DNA from: Agreia sp. PsM10
GTDB taxonomy: Bacteria > Actinomycetota > Actinomycetes > Actinomycetales > Microbacteriaceae
Direction of reading: 5' to 3'
Length of the DNA: 64,000 nt
Assembly (NCBI RefSeq): GCF_030433855.1
Contig: NZ_JARUXC010000006.1
Span: 124,001 to 188,000, forward strand
Shown here piece by piece: positions 35,692-49,072 of the stretch; the first letter of the stretch is position 1, and every line of letters starts with the position of its first letter. The notes under the pieces are model-generated. The model saw nothing but the letters and a program-made list of their open reading frames with translations. It was not told where the DNA came from and did not search any database. Position numbers and translations under genes: made by a program.

Positions 35692-37125
35692 ATGGCTGAG
35701 GATGACACCTCGACGGAGGGCCAGTGGCGTTCCGTACTTCAGGCACTGTCCCGTGACGAACGAATCACACCGCAACTCCGCGGCTTCCTCGGGCTGGTAG
35801 TGCCGAAGGGCATCATGGCCGGGTCGTTCTATCTCGAGGTACCCAACGACTTCACCCGCGACATGCTCGAGCTGAGAGTGCGCCCGTCATTGCTGACGGC
35901 CATCGGCCAGCTCGACTCCGGCCTCGACGTCACGAACTTCTCCGTGGTGGTCAATCCCGAGATCAGCGGATCCGAGATGGCCGGCCAGGCCGAGGCATCC
36001 GAACCCGTCTACATCGAGACACCGCCTGTGCAGCAGCAGCCGACTCCCGCACAGGAGACCGTCGGGCCGCCGCGCAACAACGACACCCGGCTCAATCCGA
36101 AGTACAGCTTCGACAACTTCGTCATCGGCGGCTCGAACCGTTTCGCGCACGCCGCCGCCGTGGCTGTGGCCGAGGCCCCGGCCAAGGCCTACAACCCGCT
36201 CTTCATCTATGGAGATTCAGGGCTCGGCAAGACCCACCTCCTGCACGCCATCGGTCATTACGCCATGAGCCTCTATCCCGGGGTGCGCGTCCGCTACGTG
36301 TCGAGCGAGGAGTTCACCAACGACTTCATCAACTCGATCGCGAACAACAGGGGAGCGGCTTTCCACTCCCGCTATCGCGACATCGATCTGCTCCTCATCG
36401 ACGACATCCAGTTCCTGCAGGGCAAGGCCGAGACCCAGGAAGCCTTCTTCCACACCTTCAACACTCTGCACGACCACAACAAGCAGGTCGTCATCACCTC
36501 CGATCTGCCGCCGAAGGCCCTGACGGGATTCGAGGACCGCATGCGAACGCGGTTCGAGTGGGGTCTCATCACAGACGTGCAGACGCCCGACCTCGAGACA
36601 CGCATCGCCATCCTCCGCAAGAAGGCGCAGAGCGAGAAGCTGCGCGTCCCCGACGACATCCTCGAGTACATGGCCACCAAGGTCTCGTCCAATGTGCGCG
36701 AGCTCGAGGGAACCCTGATCCGGGTCACGGCGTTCGCCAGCCTCAATCGCACGCCCGTCGATATGCAGCTCGTGCAGACCGTGCTCAAAGACCTCATCAC
36801 CCTCGATGAAGACAACATCATCGCGCCGGTCGACATCATCAATCACACGGCCGAGTACTTCAAGCTGTCGGTCGACGACCTCTATGGCTCATCGAGATCA
36901 CAGGCCATCGCGACCGCACGACAGATCGCCATGTATCTGTGCCGTGAGATGACCAGCCTCTCGCTGCCGAAGATCGGCCAGCTGTTCGGGGGCAGGGACC
37001 ACACCACTGTCATGTACGCGAACAACAAGATCGGCAAGCTCATGACCGAGAAGCGGTCGATCTACAACCAGGTCACCGAAGTGAGCAATCGCATCAAGCA
37101 CAACCAGCGCTACAAAGACGTCTGA
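35692..37125 (+). CDS. dnaA: Chromosomal replication initiator DnaA
   Basis: The 477-residue protein has the N-terminal DnaB/partner domain (QWRSVLQALSRDERITPQLR), a variable linker, an AAA+ domain with Walker A GDSGLGKTHLLHAIG and Walker B LLIDDIQFLQGK, and the C-terminal DNA-binding domain with LPKIGQLFGGRDHTTVMYA. I chose the ATG at 35692, preceded by GGGAG; the frame is open 77 codons further upstream but lacks homology. It opens the origin by binding DnaA boxes on both sides of its own gene. Confidence 0.97.
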   Translation: MAEDDTSTEGQWRSVLQALSRDERITPQLRGFLGLVVPKGIMAGSFYLEVPNDFTRDMLELRVRPSLLTAIGQLDSGLDVTNFSVVVNPEISGSEMAGQAEASEPVYIETPPVQQQPTPAQETVGPPRNNDTRLNPKYSFDNFVIGGSNRFAHAAAVAVAEAPAKAYNPLFIYGDSGLGKTHLLHAIGHYAMSLYPGVRVRYVSSEEFTNDFINSIANNRGAAFHSRYRDIDLLLIDDIQFLQGKAETQEAFFHTFNTLHDHNKQVVITSDLPPKALTGFEDRMRTRFEWGLITDVQTPDLETRIAILRKKAQSEKLRVPDDILEYMATKVSSNVRELEGTLIRVTAFASLNRTPVDMQLVQTVLKDLITLDEDNIIAPVDIINHTAEYFKLSVDDLYGSSRSQAIATARQIAMYLCREMTSLSLPKIGQLFGGRDHTTVMYANNKIGKLMTEKRSIYNQVTEVSNRIKHNQRYKDV

Positions 37126-37516
37126 TCGCGTCTCGCACCCGCGCATCGCACAGCACTTTCCACAGCTTGTGCAGAAGCTGTGGATAACGGCTCCGAATGT
37201 GTGAGGGAATGGCCCCGAGTTGTGGAGTCGTTAATCCCACGTTCGTCGCGGAGTCGAGTTGTGGATGCGCGCCGCACACGATTTCTACATCTCACACTCG
37301 TGTAGTTCCCTACGCACGACTGCAATCCACAGAAGTTATCCACATATCCACAGCGGTTAAGACCATTAACGTTTAATTCAATTAATCCAGCCCCCGACAA
37401 CCTTTCCGACGGCGTCGCTCTCGAATCACAAAAACCGTCGACGGTGTCGTCACCCGCTAGCATTGAGCCCAATCAGCAACCCATCTCAACTGGCCGATCT
37501 CGTATGGAGTGCCTTC
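37126..37516. other. oriC region between dnaA and dnaN
   Basis: 391 bp with no gene. Perfect DnaA boxes are at 37179-37187 (TGTGGATAA, minus orientation) and 37336-37344 (TTATCCACA). The second is followed at once by ATATCCACA (37344-37352, one mismatch). Further TTTCCACA and TTGTGGA words are scattered across 37155-37265. An AT-rich stretch (37357-37387, with TTTAATTCAATTAATCC) just before dnaN is the likely unwinding element. Coding strands diverge here. Confidence 0.85.
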
Positions 37517-38662
37517 GTGAAGTTCCAAGCCAACAGAGACGTCTTCAGCGAAGCCGTCTCCTTCGCCGTCAAGCTGTTGCCTCAGCGAACCACTCTGCCG
37601 ATCCTCTCCGGAATCCTCATCAAAGCCGATGAAGACGGACTCACCCTGTCGTCGTTCGACTACGAAGTCTCGGCCCAGACCCAGATCGCCGCAGACGTCG
37701 AAGAGCCAGGCACCGTCCTGGTCTCAGGCCGCCTTCTCTCCGACATCGCGAGCAAGCTCCCGAACGCACCCGTACGCTTCGCTTCCGAAGACTCCCGCAT
37801 CACCGTCTCCAGCGGGTCTGCCAAATTCACCCTCCTGAGCATGCCGGTCGAGGAGTACCCGAGCCTTCCGCAGATCGGTGAAGAGTCGGGCATCCTGCCC
37901 GCCGACAAGTTCGCCGCCGCCGTGGCCCAGGTCGCCGTGGCCGCATCCCGAGACGACGTCACCCCCGTCATCACCGGAGTGCAGCTCGAGGTGTCCGACA
38001 ACACCCTCTCGCTCGTCGCCACCGACCGCTACCGGGTCGCCGTGCGCAACATCGATTGGGATTCGGGCGATGCCGGAGTCACCACGGCCAGCGCTCTCGT
38101 TCCCGCGAAGACTCTGCAGGAGGTCGGCAAGACCTTCGGCAACGCCGGCACGATCTCGGTCTCGATCACCAACACCGACGATCGCGAGCTGATCGCCTTC
38201 CGCGCCGACAAGAAGACCGTCACGTCGCTGCTCATCAAGGGCAACTTCCCTCCGGTGAAGCGTCTGTTTCCCGAGACCGTCGACAACTACGCGGTCATCA
38301 ACACGGCAGAGCTCATCGAGTCGACCCGTCGTGTCAGCCTCGTTCTCGAGCGCGAGGCCGCGCTCCGCTTCTCCTTCACGATCGACGGTGTCACCCTCGA
38401 GGCCATCGGCTCCGAGCAGGCTCAGGCATCCGAATCGATCGACGCACTTCTCACCGGCTCCGACACCGTCGTCTCGCTGAAACCACAGTTCCTGCTTGAT
38501 GGTCTGAGTGCGGTGCACTCGGAATACGTTCGGATCTCGTTCACCAAGACCGACAACCCCAACAAGCCGGGCCCCGTGCTCATCACGAGCCAGTCGTCCA
38601 AAGACCAGCCCGGCACAGACGACTACAAATACCTGCTGCAGCCGAACCTGTTGCTGCGGTAA
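37517..38662 (+). CDS. dnaN: DNA polymerase III sliding clamp (beta subunit)
   Basis: The 381-residue protein begins MKFQANRDVFSEAVSFAVKL from the GTG at 37517, preceded by GGAG at good spacing; the open frame extends 18 codons further upstream without homology. It contains the three clamp domains, for example LSMPVEEYPSLPQI near residue 113 and VKRLFPETVDNYAVINTAEL near 250. It forms the ring that holds the replicative polymerase on DNA. Confidence 0.97.
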   Translation: MKFQANRDVFSEAVSFAVKLLPQRTTLPILSGILIKADEDGLTLSSFDYEVSAQTQIAADVEEPGTVLVSGRLLSDIASKLPNAPVRFASEDSRITVSSGSAKFTLLSMPVEEYPSLPQIGEESGILPADKFAAAVAQVAVAASRDDVTPVITGVQLEVSDNTLSLVATDRYRVAVRNIDWDSGDAGVTTASALVPAKTLQEVGKTFGNAGTISVSITNTDDRELIAFRADKKTVTSLLIKGNFPPVKRLFPETVDNYAVINTAELIESTRRVSLVLEREAALRFSFTIDGVTLEAIGSEQAQASESIDALLTGSDTVVSLKPQFLLDGLSAVHSEYVRISFTKTDNPNKPGPVLITSQSSKDQPGTDDYKYLLQPNLLLR

Positions 38663-38730
38663 TTCACCGGATGCCGGCGGCCGGGATCCCGGGCGCCAAC
38701 ACCCACGTATTTCGTCAAGGAGATTTCGTA

Positions 38731-39621
38731 ATGCACATTGGACTCGTCGGTCTCGGCAAGATGGGCAACAACATGCGTGCGCGCCTGCGCAACGCCGGAC
38801 ACGAGGTGACGGGTTACGACAACAACCCGGCCGTCTCCGATGTCGCCGATCTCGCGGCTCTCGCAGCCGCCCTGCCCAGCCCCCGCATCGTGTGGGTCAT
38901 GGTTCCCGCGGGCAAGATCACCGACTCGGTCATCACCGAGCTCGGCACTGTCCTGTCCGACGGCGACCTGGTCATCGATGGAGGCAACTCGCGCTTCACC
39001 GAGGACTTCAAGCACGCCGCAGAGCTCGAGCCCAAGGGCATCGGTTATGTGGATGCCGGTGTCTCGGGCGGCATCTGGGGTCTCGAGAACGGCTACGGCC
39101 TGATGGTCGGCGGCACCAAGGCCAACGTCGAGCTGCTCATGCCGATCTTCGACGCGCTCCGGCCCGAAGGCCCCCGCGAGGAGGGCTTCGTGCACGTGGG
39201 CGAGGTCGGCGCAGGCCACTACGCCAAGATGGTGCACAACGGCATCGAATACGCGCTGATGCAGGCTTACGCCGAGGGCTACGAGCTGCTCGACACCCGA
39301 AAAGACATCATCAAAGACGTCACGGGAACCTTCAAGGCCTGGCAGCGTGGAACCGTCGTTCGTTCCTGGCTGCTCGAGCTGCTCGTTCAGGCTCTCGAGC
39401 AGGACCCGGAGTTCGAAGAGATCGAGGGCTACGTCGAGGACTCGGGCGAAGGCCGCTGGACGATCGAGGAGGCCATCGCGAACGCCGTTCCCGTGCCCAC
39501 GATCTCCGCGTCGATCTTCGCCCGCTTCGTCTCCCGCCAGGAGGACTCGCCGTCGATGAAGGCCGTCGCCGCACTGCGCAACCAGTTCGGTGGCCACGCC
39601 GTCAAGAAGGCCGAAGACTAG
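38731..39621 (+). CDS. gnd: 6-phosphogluconate dehydrogenase, short decarboxylating type
   Basis: The 296-residue protein begins with the NAD-binding loop MHIGLVGLGKMGNNMRARLR and has the substrate signature DAGVSGGIWGLENGYGLMVGG and the catalytic-lysine region GAGHYAKMVHNGIEYALMQA. At about 300 residues it is the short GndA type, not the 480-residue enzyme. It oxidises 6-phosphogluconate to ribulose 5-phosphate. AAGGAG precedes the ATG at 38731. Its place between dnaN and recF is also known from other actinobacteria. Confidence 0.95.
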   Translation: MHIGLVGLGKMGNNMRARLRNAGHEVTGYDNNPAVSDVADLAALAAALPSPRIVWVMVPAGKITDSVITELGTVLSDGDLVIDGGNSRFTEDFKHAAELEPKGIGYVDAGVSGGIWGLENGYGLMVGGTKANVELLMPIFDALRPEGPREEGFVHVGEVGAGHYAKMVHNGIEYALMQAYAEGYELLDTRKDIIKDVTGTFKAWQRGTVVRSWLLELLVQALEQDPEFEEIEGYVEDSGEGRWTIEEAIANAVPVPTISASIFARFVSRQEDSPSMKAVAALRNQFGGHAVKKAED

Positions 39622-39630
39622 AAGTGATGT

Positions 39631-39679
39631 CGTTCCCTGAGCTTGTCGAAGGGGCCCCCTTCGACAAGCTCAGGGAACG
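39631..39679. repeat. REP-like palindrome between gnd and recF
   Basis: CGTTCCCTGAGCTTGTCGAA and onward to GGGG (39631-39654) is followed immediately by its reverse complement (39655-39679), giving a near-perfect 49-bp palindrome. The same arm sequence recurs at 40890-40912, 40935-40957 and 62077-62099. It may end gnd transcripts as a hairpin. Confidence 0.88.
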
Positions 39680-39706
39680 GAACATCAGGAAGACAGGAGA
39701 GACCCC

Positions 39707-40924
39707 GTGCTCGTTCGGCATCTCTCCCTCGTCGACTTCCGCAACTACGTCACCGCAGAGGTCGGCCTCGAGCCGGGGCCGAACCTCTTCGTAGGCAGCA
39801 ACGGCCAGGGCAAGACCAACCTTGTCGAGTCGCTCGGCTATCTGAGCAGCCTGGGGTCGCACCGCGTCTCGGTCGATCACGCGATGATCCGCGCCGGCCA
39901 GAACGCCGCCATCGTGCGAGCCAGGCTCGAGCACGATGCCCGCGAGCTGCTGGTCGAGGTGCAGATCAACCGCTCGAGCGCCAACAGGGCCCAGGTCAAC
40001 CGCTCGGTCATCAAGCCGCGCGAACTGCCACGATATTTCTCGTCGGTTCTCTTCGCTCCCGAAGACCTGGCCCTGATCCGCGGCGAGCCGTCGGGGCGAC
40101 GCCGATTTCTCGACCAGCTGCTCGTCGCGCGAACTCCTCGGCTGGCCGGCGTGCAGTCGGACTACGAGAGAGTGCTGAAGCAGCGCAACACGCTCCTCAA
40201 ATCGGCGCGTGCCCAGGGCCTGCGCGGCGCGAATCTCTCGACACTCGACATCTGGGACGAGCGTCTGGTGGAGCTCGGCAGCGAACTGATCGCCGAGCGG
40301 GTCGCTCTGGTCGGCAGACTGCACCCCCTCGTGGTCGACGCCTACCGCTCCATCGCGGGAGCCGATCACCGTCCGGCGCTCGGAAATCGCCTCAGCGTGC
40401 TGTCCGCGCATCCGGATGCCGATGAGCAGGGCGACGACGGATTCGCCGTTCCCGAGGGCACGACGAAGGACGCGCTGACGCGCGAGGTCATCGCCGGCCT
40501 CTTCCGCGAAGGTCTCACCCGTGTGCGTCGACAGGAGCTCGACCGTGGACTCACCCTCATCGGGCCCCACCGCGATGATCTCGTCTTCGAACTCAACGGA
40601 CTGCCCGCCAAGGGATACGCCAGCCATGGGGAGTCGTGGTCGTATGCGCTGTCACTCAAACTCTCCGCCGCCGCCCTCCTGCGCATCGAGTCGCCCACCG
40701 GCGACCCCGTCGTGATTCTCGACGACGTTTTCGCCGAACTCGACGAGGCGAGACGGCAGCGACTCGCCCTCGCGGTCGCCGACTACGAGCAGGTGCTGAT
40801 CACCGCCGCCGTCTACGACGACGTGCCGCCGTCGCTGACGCCGCACACGGTGCGCATCAGCGCGGGAACGATCGTCGACCCGAGCGTGCCGTTCCCTGAG
40901 CCTGTCGAAGGGGAGGCGCCGTGA
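39707..40924 (+). CDS. recF: DNA replication and repair protein RecF
   Basis: The 405-residue SMC-like ATPase has Walker A GSNGQGKTNLVESLGYLSSL (about 31-50), the ABC signature region SHGESWSYALSLKLSAA and Walker B VVILDDVFAELDEARR. It binds gapped DNA and assists RecA loading. It starts with GTG at 39707 behind AGGAG. The last dozen residues (PFPEPVEGEAP) are translated from a repeat arm at 40890-40912, which appears to have replaced or extended the native C-terminus. It overlaps the next gene by four bases. Confidence 0.95.
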   Translation: MLVRHLSLVDFRNYVTAEVGLEPGPNLFVGSNGQGKTNLVESLGYLSSLGSHRVSVDHAMIRAGQNAAIVRARLEHDARELLVEVQINRSSANRAQVNRSVIKPRELPRYFSSVLFAPEDLALIRGEPSGRRRFLDQLLVARTPRLAGVQSDYERVLKQRNTLLKSARAQGLRGANLSTLDIWDERLVELGSELIAERVALVGRLHPLVVDAYRSIAGADHRPALGNRLSVLSAHPDADEQGDDGFAVPEGTTKDALTREVIAGLFREGLTRVRRQELDRGLTLIGPHRDDLVFELNGLPAKGYASHGESWSYALSLKLSAAALLRIESPTGDPVVILDDVFAELDEARRQRLALAVADYEQVLITAAVYDDVPPSLTPHTVRISAGTIVDPSVPFPEPVEGEAP

Positions 40925-40957
40925 GCGACGCCGGCCCTTCGACAGGCTCAGGGAACG
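40890..40957. repeat. Inverted REP-like arms spanning the recF stop and the next gene start
   Basis: CGTTCCCTGAGCCTGTCGAA..GGG (40890-40912) and its reverse complement (40935-40957) flank a 22-base centre that contains the recF stop and the GTG of the next gene. Both arms lie inside coding sequence. They differ from the 39631 copy by one base per arm (GCCTG for GCTTG). Confidence 0.88.
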
Positions 40958-41442
40958 GACCCAGCCTCTCGTCCTCTGTATACCTGAGATTCAAAGAGGT
41001 GTTCGGCGACGCGTCGAGCCGCAGATACGGAACGCGAAAGCGCCGTATCCGGGAACCGGTCGCCGAGAGCGAGGCCTACGGCCGGGGACGCGACCCGAAA
41101 GGCATCTCCGACGTGATGACCGCGATGACGAGCGAGCTCGGCTGGGCCACCCCTCTGGCCAAGTCCGACCTGCTTCTCGCATGGACCGAGATCGCGGGAG
41201 CCGACACCGCGGAGCACAGCTTCCCCCTCGACGTCACCGACTCCGTTCTCACCGTTCAATGCGACTCCACGGCCTGGGCGACGCAGCTGAGGCACATGCG
41301 CACGATGATCATGACGCGCATCGCCCAGTCCTACCCGGATGCGGGCATCGAGACCGTTCGCTTTCAGGCACCCCACGCACCGTCCTGGAAAAAGGGCTCC
41401 AGATCAATTCCAGGGCGTGGTCCTCGCGATACCTACGGTTGA
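40921..41442 (+). CDS. DUF721 family protein
   Basis: The 173-residue protein is the actinobacterial DUF721 (DciA-like) protein always found after recF, equivalent to mycobacterial Rv0004. The core is about residues 55-150 (SELGWATPLAKSDLLLAWTEIAG; LTVQCDSTAWATQLR). DUF721/DciA proteins load the DnaB helicase in bacteria lacking DnaC, so this is a candidate helicase loader. The first 12 or so residues (SDAGPSTGSGNGPS) come from a repeat arm. It starts with GTG inside the recF stop (GTGA overlap). Confidence 0.9.
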   Translation: MSDAGPSTGSGNGPSLSSSVYLRFKEVFGDASSRRYGTRKRRIREPVAESEAYGRGRDPKGISDVMTAMTSELGWATPLAKSDLLLAWTEIAGADTAEHSFPLDVTDSVLTVQCDSTAWATQLRHMRTMIMTRIAQSYPDAGIETVRFQAPHAPSWKKGSRSIPGRGPRDTYG

Positions 41443-41471
41443 CGTGGCAAATACGGTCACCCGGTCAGAAT

Positions 41472-41500
41472 AAACGGCTCAGATCGCCGTAGAGCCGTTT
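41472..41500 (+). terminator. Hairpin between the DUF721 gene and gyrB
   Basis: AAACGGCTC (41472-41480) and GAGCCGTTT (41492-41500) form a perfect 9-bp stem with an 11-base loop in the 136-bp gap before gyrB. A TAGAAT at 41519-41524 just after it is a possible gyrB -10 box, but its -35 is unclear. Confidence 0.55.
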
Positions 41501-41563
41501 AAAACACGTTGGCTTTGCTAGAATTAAGGGTCGCCTTCCTGACTGACATCGAGGCGGCACTGA

Positions 41564-43552
<1,989 letters not shown>

Positions 43553-43591
43553 TGCGCTCTGCTCGGCGACGGGCTCTACTGCTAGGACACC

Positions 43592-46172
<2,581 letters not shown>

Positions 46173-46180
<8 letters not shown>

Positions 46181-46580
46181 TGTCGCCGAGAAACTCGCGA
46201 AGAAGTCGTCGCGCCCCGCAGCCACCAAGCAGGTGCGGCTCAAGCTGGTCTATGTCGACTTCTGGTCGATCCTCAAGCTGTCGTTCCTCTTCGCGGTGAT
46301 TCTCGGAATCATCACGATCGTCGTGTCGTTCCTCGTCTGGTCGCTGCTCAACCAGACCGGCGTGTTCGACCAGGTGAACGGTCTGCTGAAAGACATCGCC
46401 GGTCAGGACAACTTCGACCTCTTCGACTTCGCGTCGCTGTCGCAGGTCATGGGCTTCGCGGTGATCGTGGCGATCCTGAACGTGATCGTCGTGACCGCTC
46501 TCGGAGCGATCAGCGCGGTTCTGTACAACCTCGCGACGAAGATCACGGGCGGAATCCTGCTCGGTTTCACCAACAAGTAG
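46173..46580 (+). CDS. DUF3566 membrane protein
   Basis: The 135-residue protein has a basic start ([20 protein letters not shown]), the DUF3566 signature [19 protein letters not shown], and two membrane helices (about 33-57 and 91-115). It is the actinobacterial protein found just after gyrA. Its ATG lies inside the gyrA end (8-base overlap), so it is the last gene of the gyr operon. The function is unknown. Confidence 0.92.
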
Positions 46581-46672
46581 TTTTTATCGATATTTAGGCG
46601 GATTCTTCCCATCCGGGTTCGCTCGGTTTGGGGAAACAGGTGCAGGTGGGATAACCTACTATCTGCCCGTCC

Positions 46673-46746
46673 GGGGGTATAGCTCAGGCGGTTAGAGCGC
46701 TTCGCTGATAACGAAGAGGTCCGTGGTTCAAGTCCACGTACCCCCA
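46673..46746 (+). tRNA. tRNA-Ile (GAT)
   Basis: A full cloverleaf of 74 bases: acceptor GGGGGTA pairs with TACCCCC, the anticodon loop CTGATAA gives GAT, and the T arm is CGTGG TTCAAGT CCACG. CCA is not fully encoded, so the CCA enzyme at 19490-20926 would complete it. It lies between gyrA/DUF3566 and tRNA-Ala, the standard actinobacterial position. Confidence 0.97.
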
Positions 46747-46777
46747 CGAGAGGCTTTCACAAGAAGTCTTCTCACCC

Positions 46778-46850
46778 GGGGCCTTAGCTCAATTGGCAGA
46801 GCACCTGCTTTGCAAGCAGGGGGTTAGGAGTTCGATTCTCCTAGGCTCCA
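46778..46850 (+). tRNA. tRNA-Ala (TGC)
   Basis: A 73-base cloverleaf: acceptor GGGGCCT with AGGCTCC (one G-T pair), the anticodon loop TTTGCAA giving TGC, and the T arm AGGAG TTCGATT CTCCT. It is 31 bases after tRNA-Ile and probably co-transcribed with it. Confidence 0.97.
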
Positions 46851-46897
46851 CCGCAATACTGAAAGTGAACAGCAGTTCTTAGGACTGGTGGATCGAA

Positions 46898-47518
46898 ATG
46901 GCCTCGAGGCGAAAAACCGATCGGAAGCGAAAGCGACCGGTTGATTCGCCCGAGGCCGTTTCTCTTTTCATCACCGGCGACGCGGCGCAGCGCGCTGTAG
47001 ACGAGGGTCTGCTCATCGCCCGCTTCGCCGTGGTGATGGAGGTCAAGAACCACATCATCGTGAATGCCCTGCGTCACGACGCCCCCTTCGACCCCCAGGT
47101 CACGGCCCTCGAGGTGCGCCAGTCGATGGCGAGACTGGCCGACGAGCAAGCCGGCTATGCGGAACGTGTCACCGCCGTTCTCAAGACCCGTGCGGCGCGT
47201 GCGCGTGGCAGTGTGAAGCATGAGCACGACTACCACCCCGAAGACCTGGCTACCCTCGACCTCCGCCACGCGGTCAACTTGCGGCTGGCAGAGAAGCTGA
47301 GGCAGCTGTCCGCCGATGACGGGTACGTCGGCGAGATCGTCGAGACGGCGAGGCAGGATGCGTGGGGCGAGCTGGGCGGTGCCGTCGAGTCCCGACTCGA
47401 CAGGCTCCCCAAGCCGCCCGTGAAGAACGCCGACTACGACCGCAACCGCGCCCGTCGCATCCGAACCCTGATCGACGTCGATCTGGCGGCCCTCAAGAAG
47501 CAGATGGACGACATCTGA
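46898..47518 (+). CDS. Conserved protein of unknown function
   Basis: A 206-residue charged, mostly helical protein beginning with a basic stretch (MASRRKTDRKRKRPVDSPE). It has no membrane segment or enzyme motif. Histidine and acidic residues cluster in KHEHDYHPEDLATLDLRH (about residues 107-124), but I cannot assign a metal site. It stands alone after the tRNA pair. I do not recognise the family. Confidence 0.75.
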   Translation: MASRRKTDRKRKRPVDSPEAVSLFITGDAAQRAVDEGLLIARFAVVMEVKNHIIVNALRHDAPFDPQVTALEVRQSMARLADEQAGYAERVTAVLKTRAARARGSVKHEHDYHPEDLATLDLRHAVNLRLAEKLRQLSADDGYVGEIVETARQDAWGELGGAVESRLDRLPKPPVKNADYDRNRARRIRTLIDVDLAALKKQMDDI

Positions 47519-47519
47519 C

Positions 47520-47780
47520 TCAGCGGGCGACGAAGGGCCCCCGTCGCTCTGCGGAGCCGCGGGGGACGAGCCTCGTGGCGAGCTGCACGCGCTGCACGGG
47601 CGACGTGTCGCCGGTGATCCGGCGGAACAGGAGCTCGGCGGCGATCCGGCCGACGGCAGACGCGTCTGGGGCGACCTGTCGGCCACGGAGGACGTCACGG
47701 TCACGGCCGGTGCCGACGGTGGAGTTCCGGTCGACGCCGGTGACCGTGGCGACCGCCACGACCGACCGCAACGGGATCAT
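47520..47780 (-). pseudogene. Remnant of a LacI-family regulator (C-terminal end only)
   Basis: The minus-strand frame ends in DASAVGRIAAELLFRRITGDTSPVQRVQLATRLVPRGSAERRG, the characteristic C-terminal helix and final strand of LacI-family ligand domains (pattern GxxAAELLxxRIxG..RVxLxTxLVxRGS). No start with a helix-turn-helix or effector domain precedes it; upstream the similarity stops and shifts frame near 47780-47860. It is best read as a decayed gene, but a short real ORF cannot be excluded. It is convergent with the 46898 gene, one base apart. Confidence 0.6.
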
Positions 47781-47913
47781 GGCCGAGCTTCTCGATTCCA
47801 GCCGACGCCGAGGTGGGAGACCACACGATCGTCGTCACCGGCGCCTCGCCGAGTAGGCCCGGAGCGGATGACCTGCCCGGCGCGTCACCGACGCGCCGGG
47901 TAGGTTGGCTCCT

Positions 47914-48351
47914 ATGGATCTCCGCGTCGCCGCCTATGCCGTCATCGTTCAGGACGACCGGATTCTTCTGGCGCACTGGAGCCAGGGCGGCTACTCGGGA
48001 TGGACGCTTCCGGGCGGCGGCATCGATCCCGGTGAGGACCCCGCTGACGCTGCCGTGCGGGAGATCGCAGAGGAGACCGGATACGGTGCGGAGCTCGGGG
48101 AGCTGATCGGTGTCGACTCGAAGGTCATCCCCGCCGAGAATCGACTCAGCGGATCCGGGGTGCCGCTGCACGCCCTGAGAATCGTCTACACCGCGAGGGT
48201 CGTGGGCGGCGAGCTCACGAACGAGCTCGACGGCAGTACCGACGAGGCGGCCTGGTTCGCGCTCGACGACGTGGCCTCGATCGATCGTGTCGACCTCGTC
48301 GATGCGGGTCTGCGGATGCGCTCCGCCGCCGAAGCGCGCCTCGGGGGCTGA
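47914..48351 (+). CDS. NUDIX hydrolase
   Basis: The 145-residue protein has a complete NUDIX box, GGGIDPGEDPADAAVREIAEETGY (GX5EX7REUXEEXGU; about residues 35-58), after the leading strand AAYAVIVQDDRILLAHW. It hydrolyses nucleoside diphosphate-linked substrates; the exact one is unknown. I use the ATG at 47914; the frame is open three codons further upstream to a TTG. A hairpin follows the stop. Confidence 0.93.
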   Translation: MDLRVAAYAVIVQDDRILLAHWSQGGYSGWTLPGGGIDPGEDPADAAVREIAEETGYGAELGELIGVDSKVIPAENRLSGSGVPLHALRIVYTARVVGGELTNELDGSTDEAAWFALDDVASIDRVDLVDAGLRMRSAAEARLGG

Positions 48352-48364
48352 GCGTTACATACGA

Positions 48365-48398
48365 CGAGAGCGGCACCCCGCGTGGGATGCCGCTCTCG
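48365..48398. terminator. Bidirectional hairpin between the NUDIX gene and the next minus-strand gene
   Basis: CGAGAGCGGCA (48365-48375) pairs with TGCCGCTCTCG (48388-48398), with extra CCC-GGG pairing in the loop, in the 67-bp gap between convergent genes. Confidence 0.7.
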
Positions 48399-48418
48399 AT
48401 GATGCGTGGGTGTGCTGC

Positions 48419-48928
48419 CTAGCCTGCGGGCGTCTCCGAGACGGCCTCGTCGTCGGCGATCCACAGTTCGTCGTCGGCGCGCAGCGTCTGCCACAGGGCG
48501 TAGCCGACACCTGCTGCAGCCACGACGCCGAGCACGATCGCGACGATGCCGCCGACCGGTGCCTTCTTCGGCTGCGTCTTGGCGATGGCCCGCTTGACGC
48601 TGGGGTTGTTGGCCACGTGCAGCACGGTCGCGGCGGAGCCGAGAGCGGTGCCGACCGACGGGAGGACGTCGTGCGCGAAACGGCTGCGCACCTCCTGTGC
48701 CGCGAGCTTGGCTCCGGCGACATTGCGGCCGATGACCGGACCGATCGAGTCGACGGCACCGCGCACGCGCGGGACGACCTCTTCGCGGGTCAGGTCGGAT
48801 GCGTGGCCTGCGGCGACACGGGCGATCTGGTTCGCGCGATCAAGGATCTCTTGCTGGTCGAGCCAGAGCTCTTCAGCACTGCCCTTCAACTTCTTGAGCG
48901 CCTTGCGACGCTTGCGAGTAAGACTCAT
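48419..48928 (-). CDS. Tail-anchored-like membrane protein of unknown function
   Basis: A 169-residue protein: a basic start (MSLTRKRRKALKKLKG), a long helical, probably amphipathic middle, then one hydrophobic helix near the C-terminus (GGIVAIVLGVVAAAGVGYALW, about 125-145) and an acidic tail (DDELWIADDEAVSETPAG). I do not recognise a functional domain. It is divergent from ppiA, with 144 bp between them. Confidence 0.75.
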   Translation of the reverse strand: MSLTRKRRKALKKLKGSAEELWLDQQEILDRANQIARVAAGHASDLTREEVVPRVRGAVDSIGPVIGRNVAGAKLAAQEVRSRFAHDVLPSVGTALGSAATVLHVANNPSVKRAIAKTQPKKAPVGGIVAIVLGVVAAAGVGYALWQTLRADDELWIADDEAVSETPAG

Positions 48929-49072
48929 TGAAAACCTCCATCAGCGGAACGAGCGCGGTTCCCCCCAATCTTGCCACGCGCACCACTCGCCGCGCACGGC
49001 TTGCCCTGATGATCGCCCGCACATACCCTGTGCCTCGTCTGGATGCAGGAACGGGTATGGGAGAATCTATTC

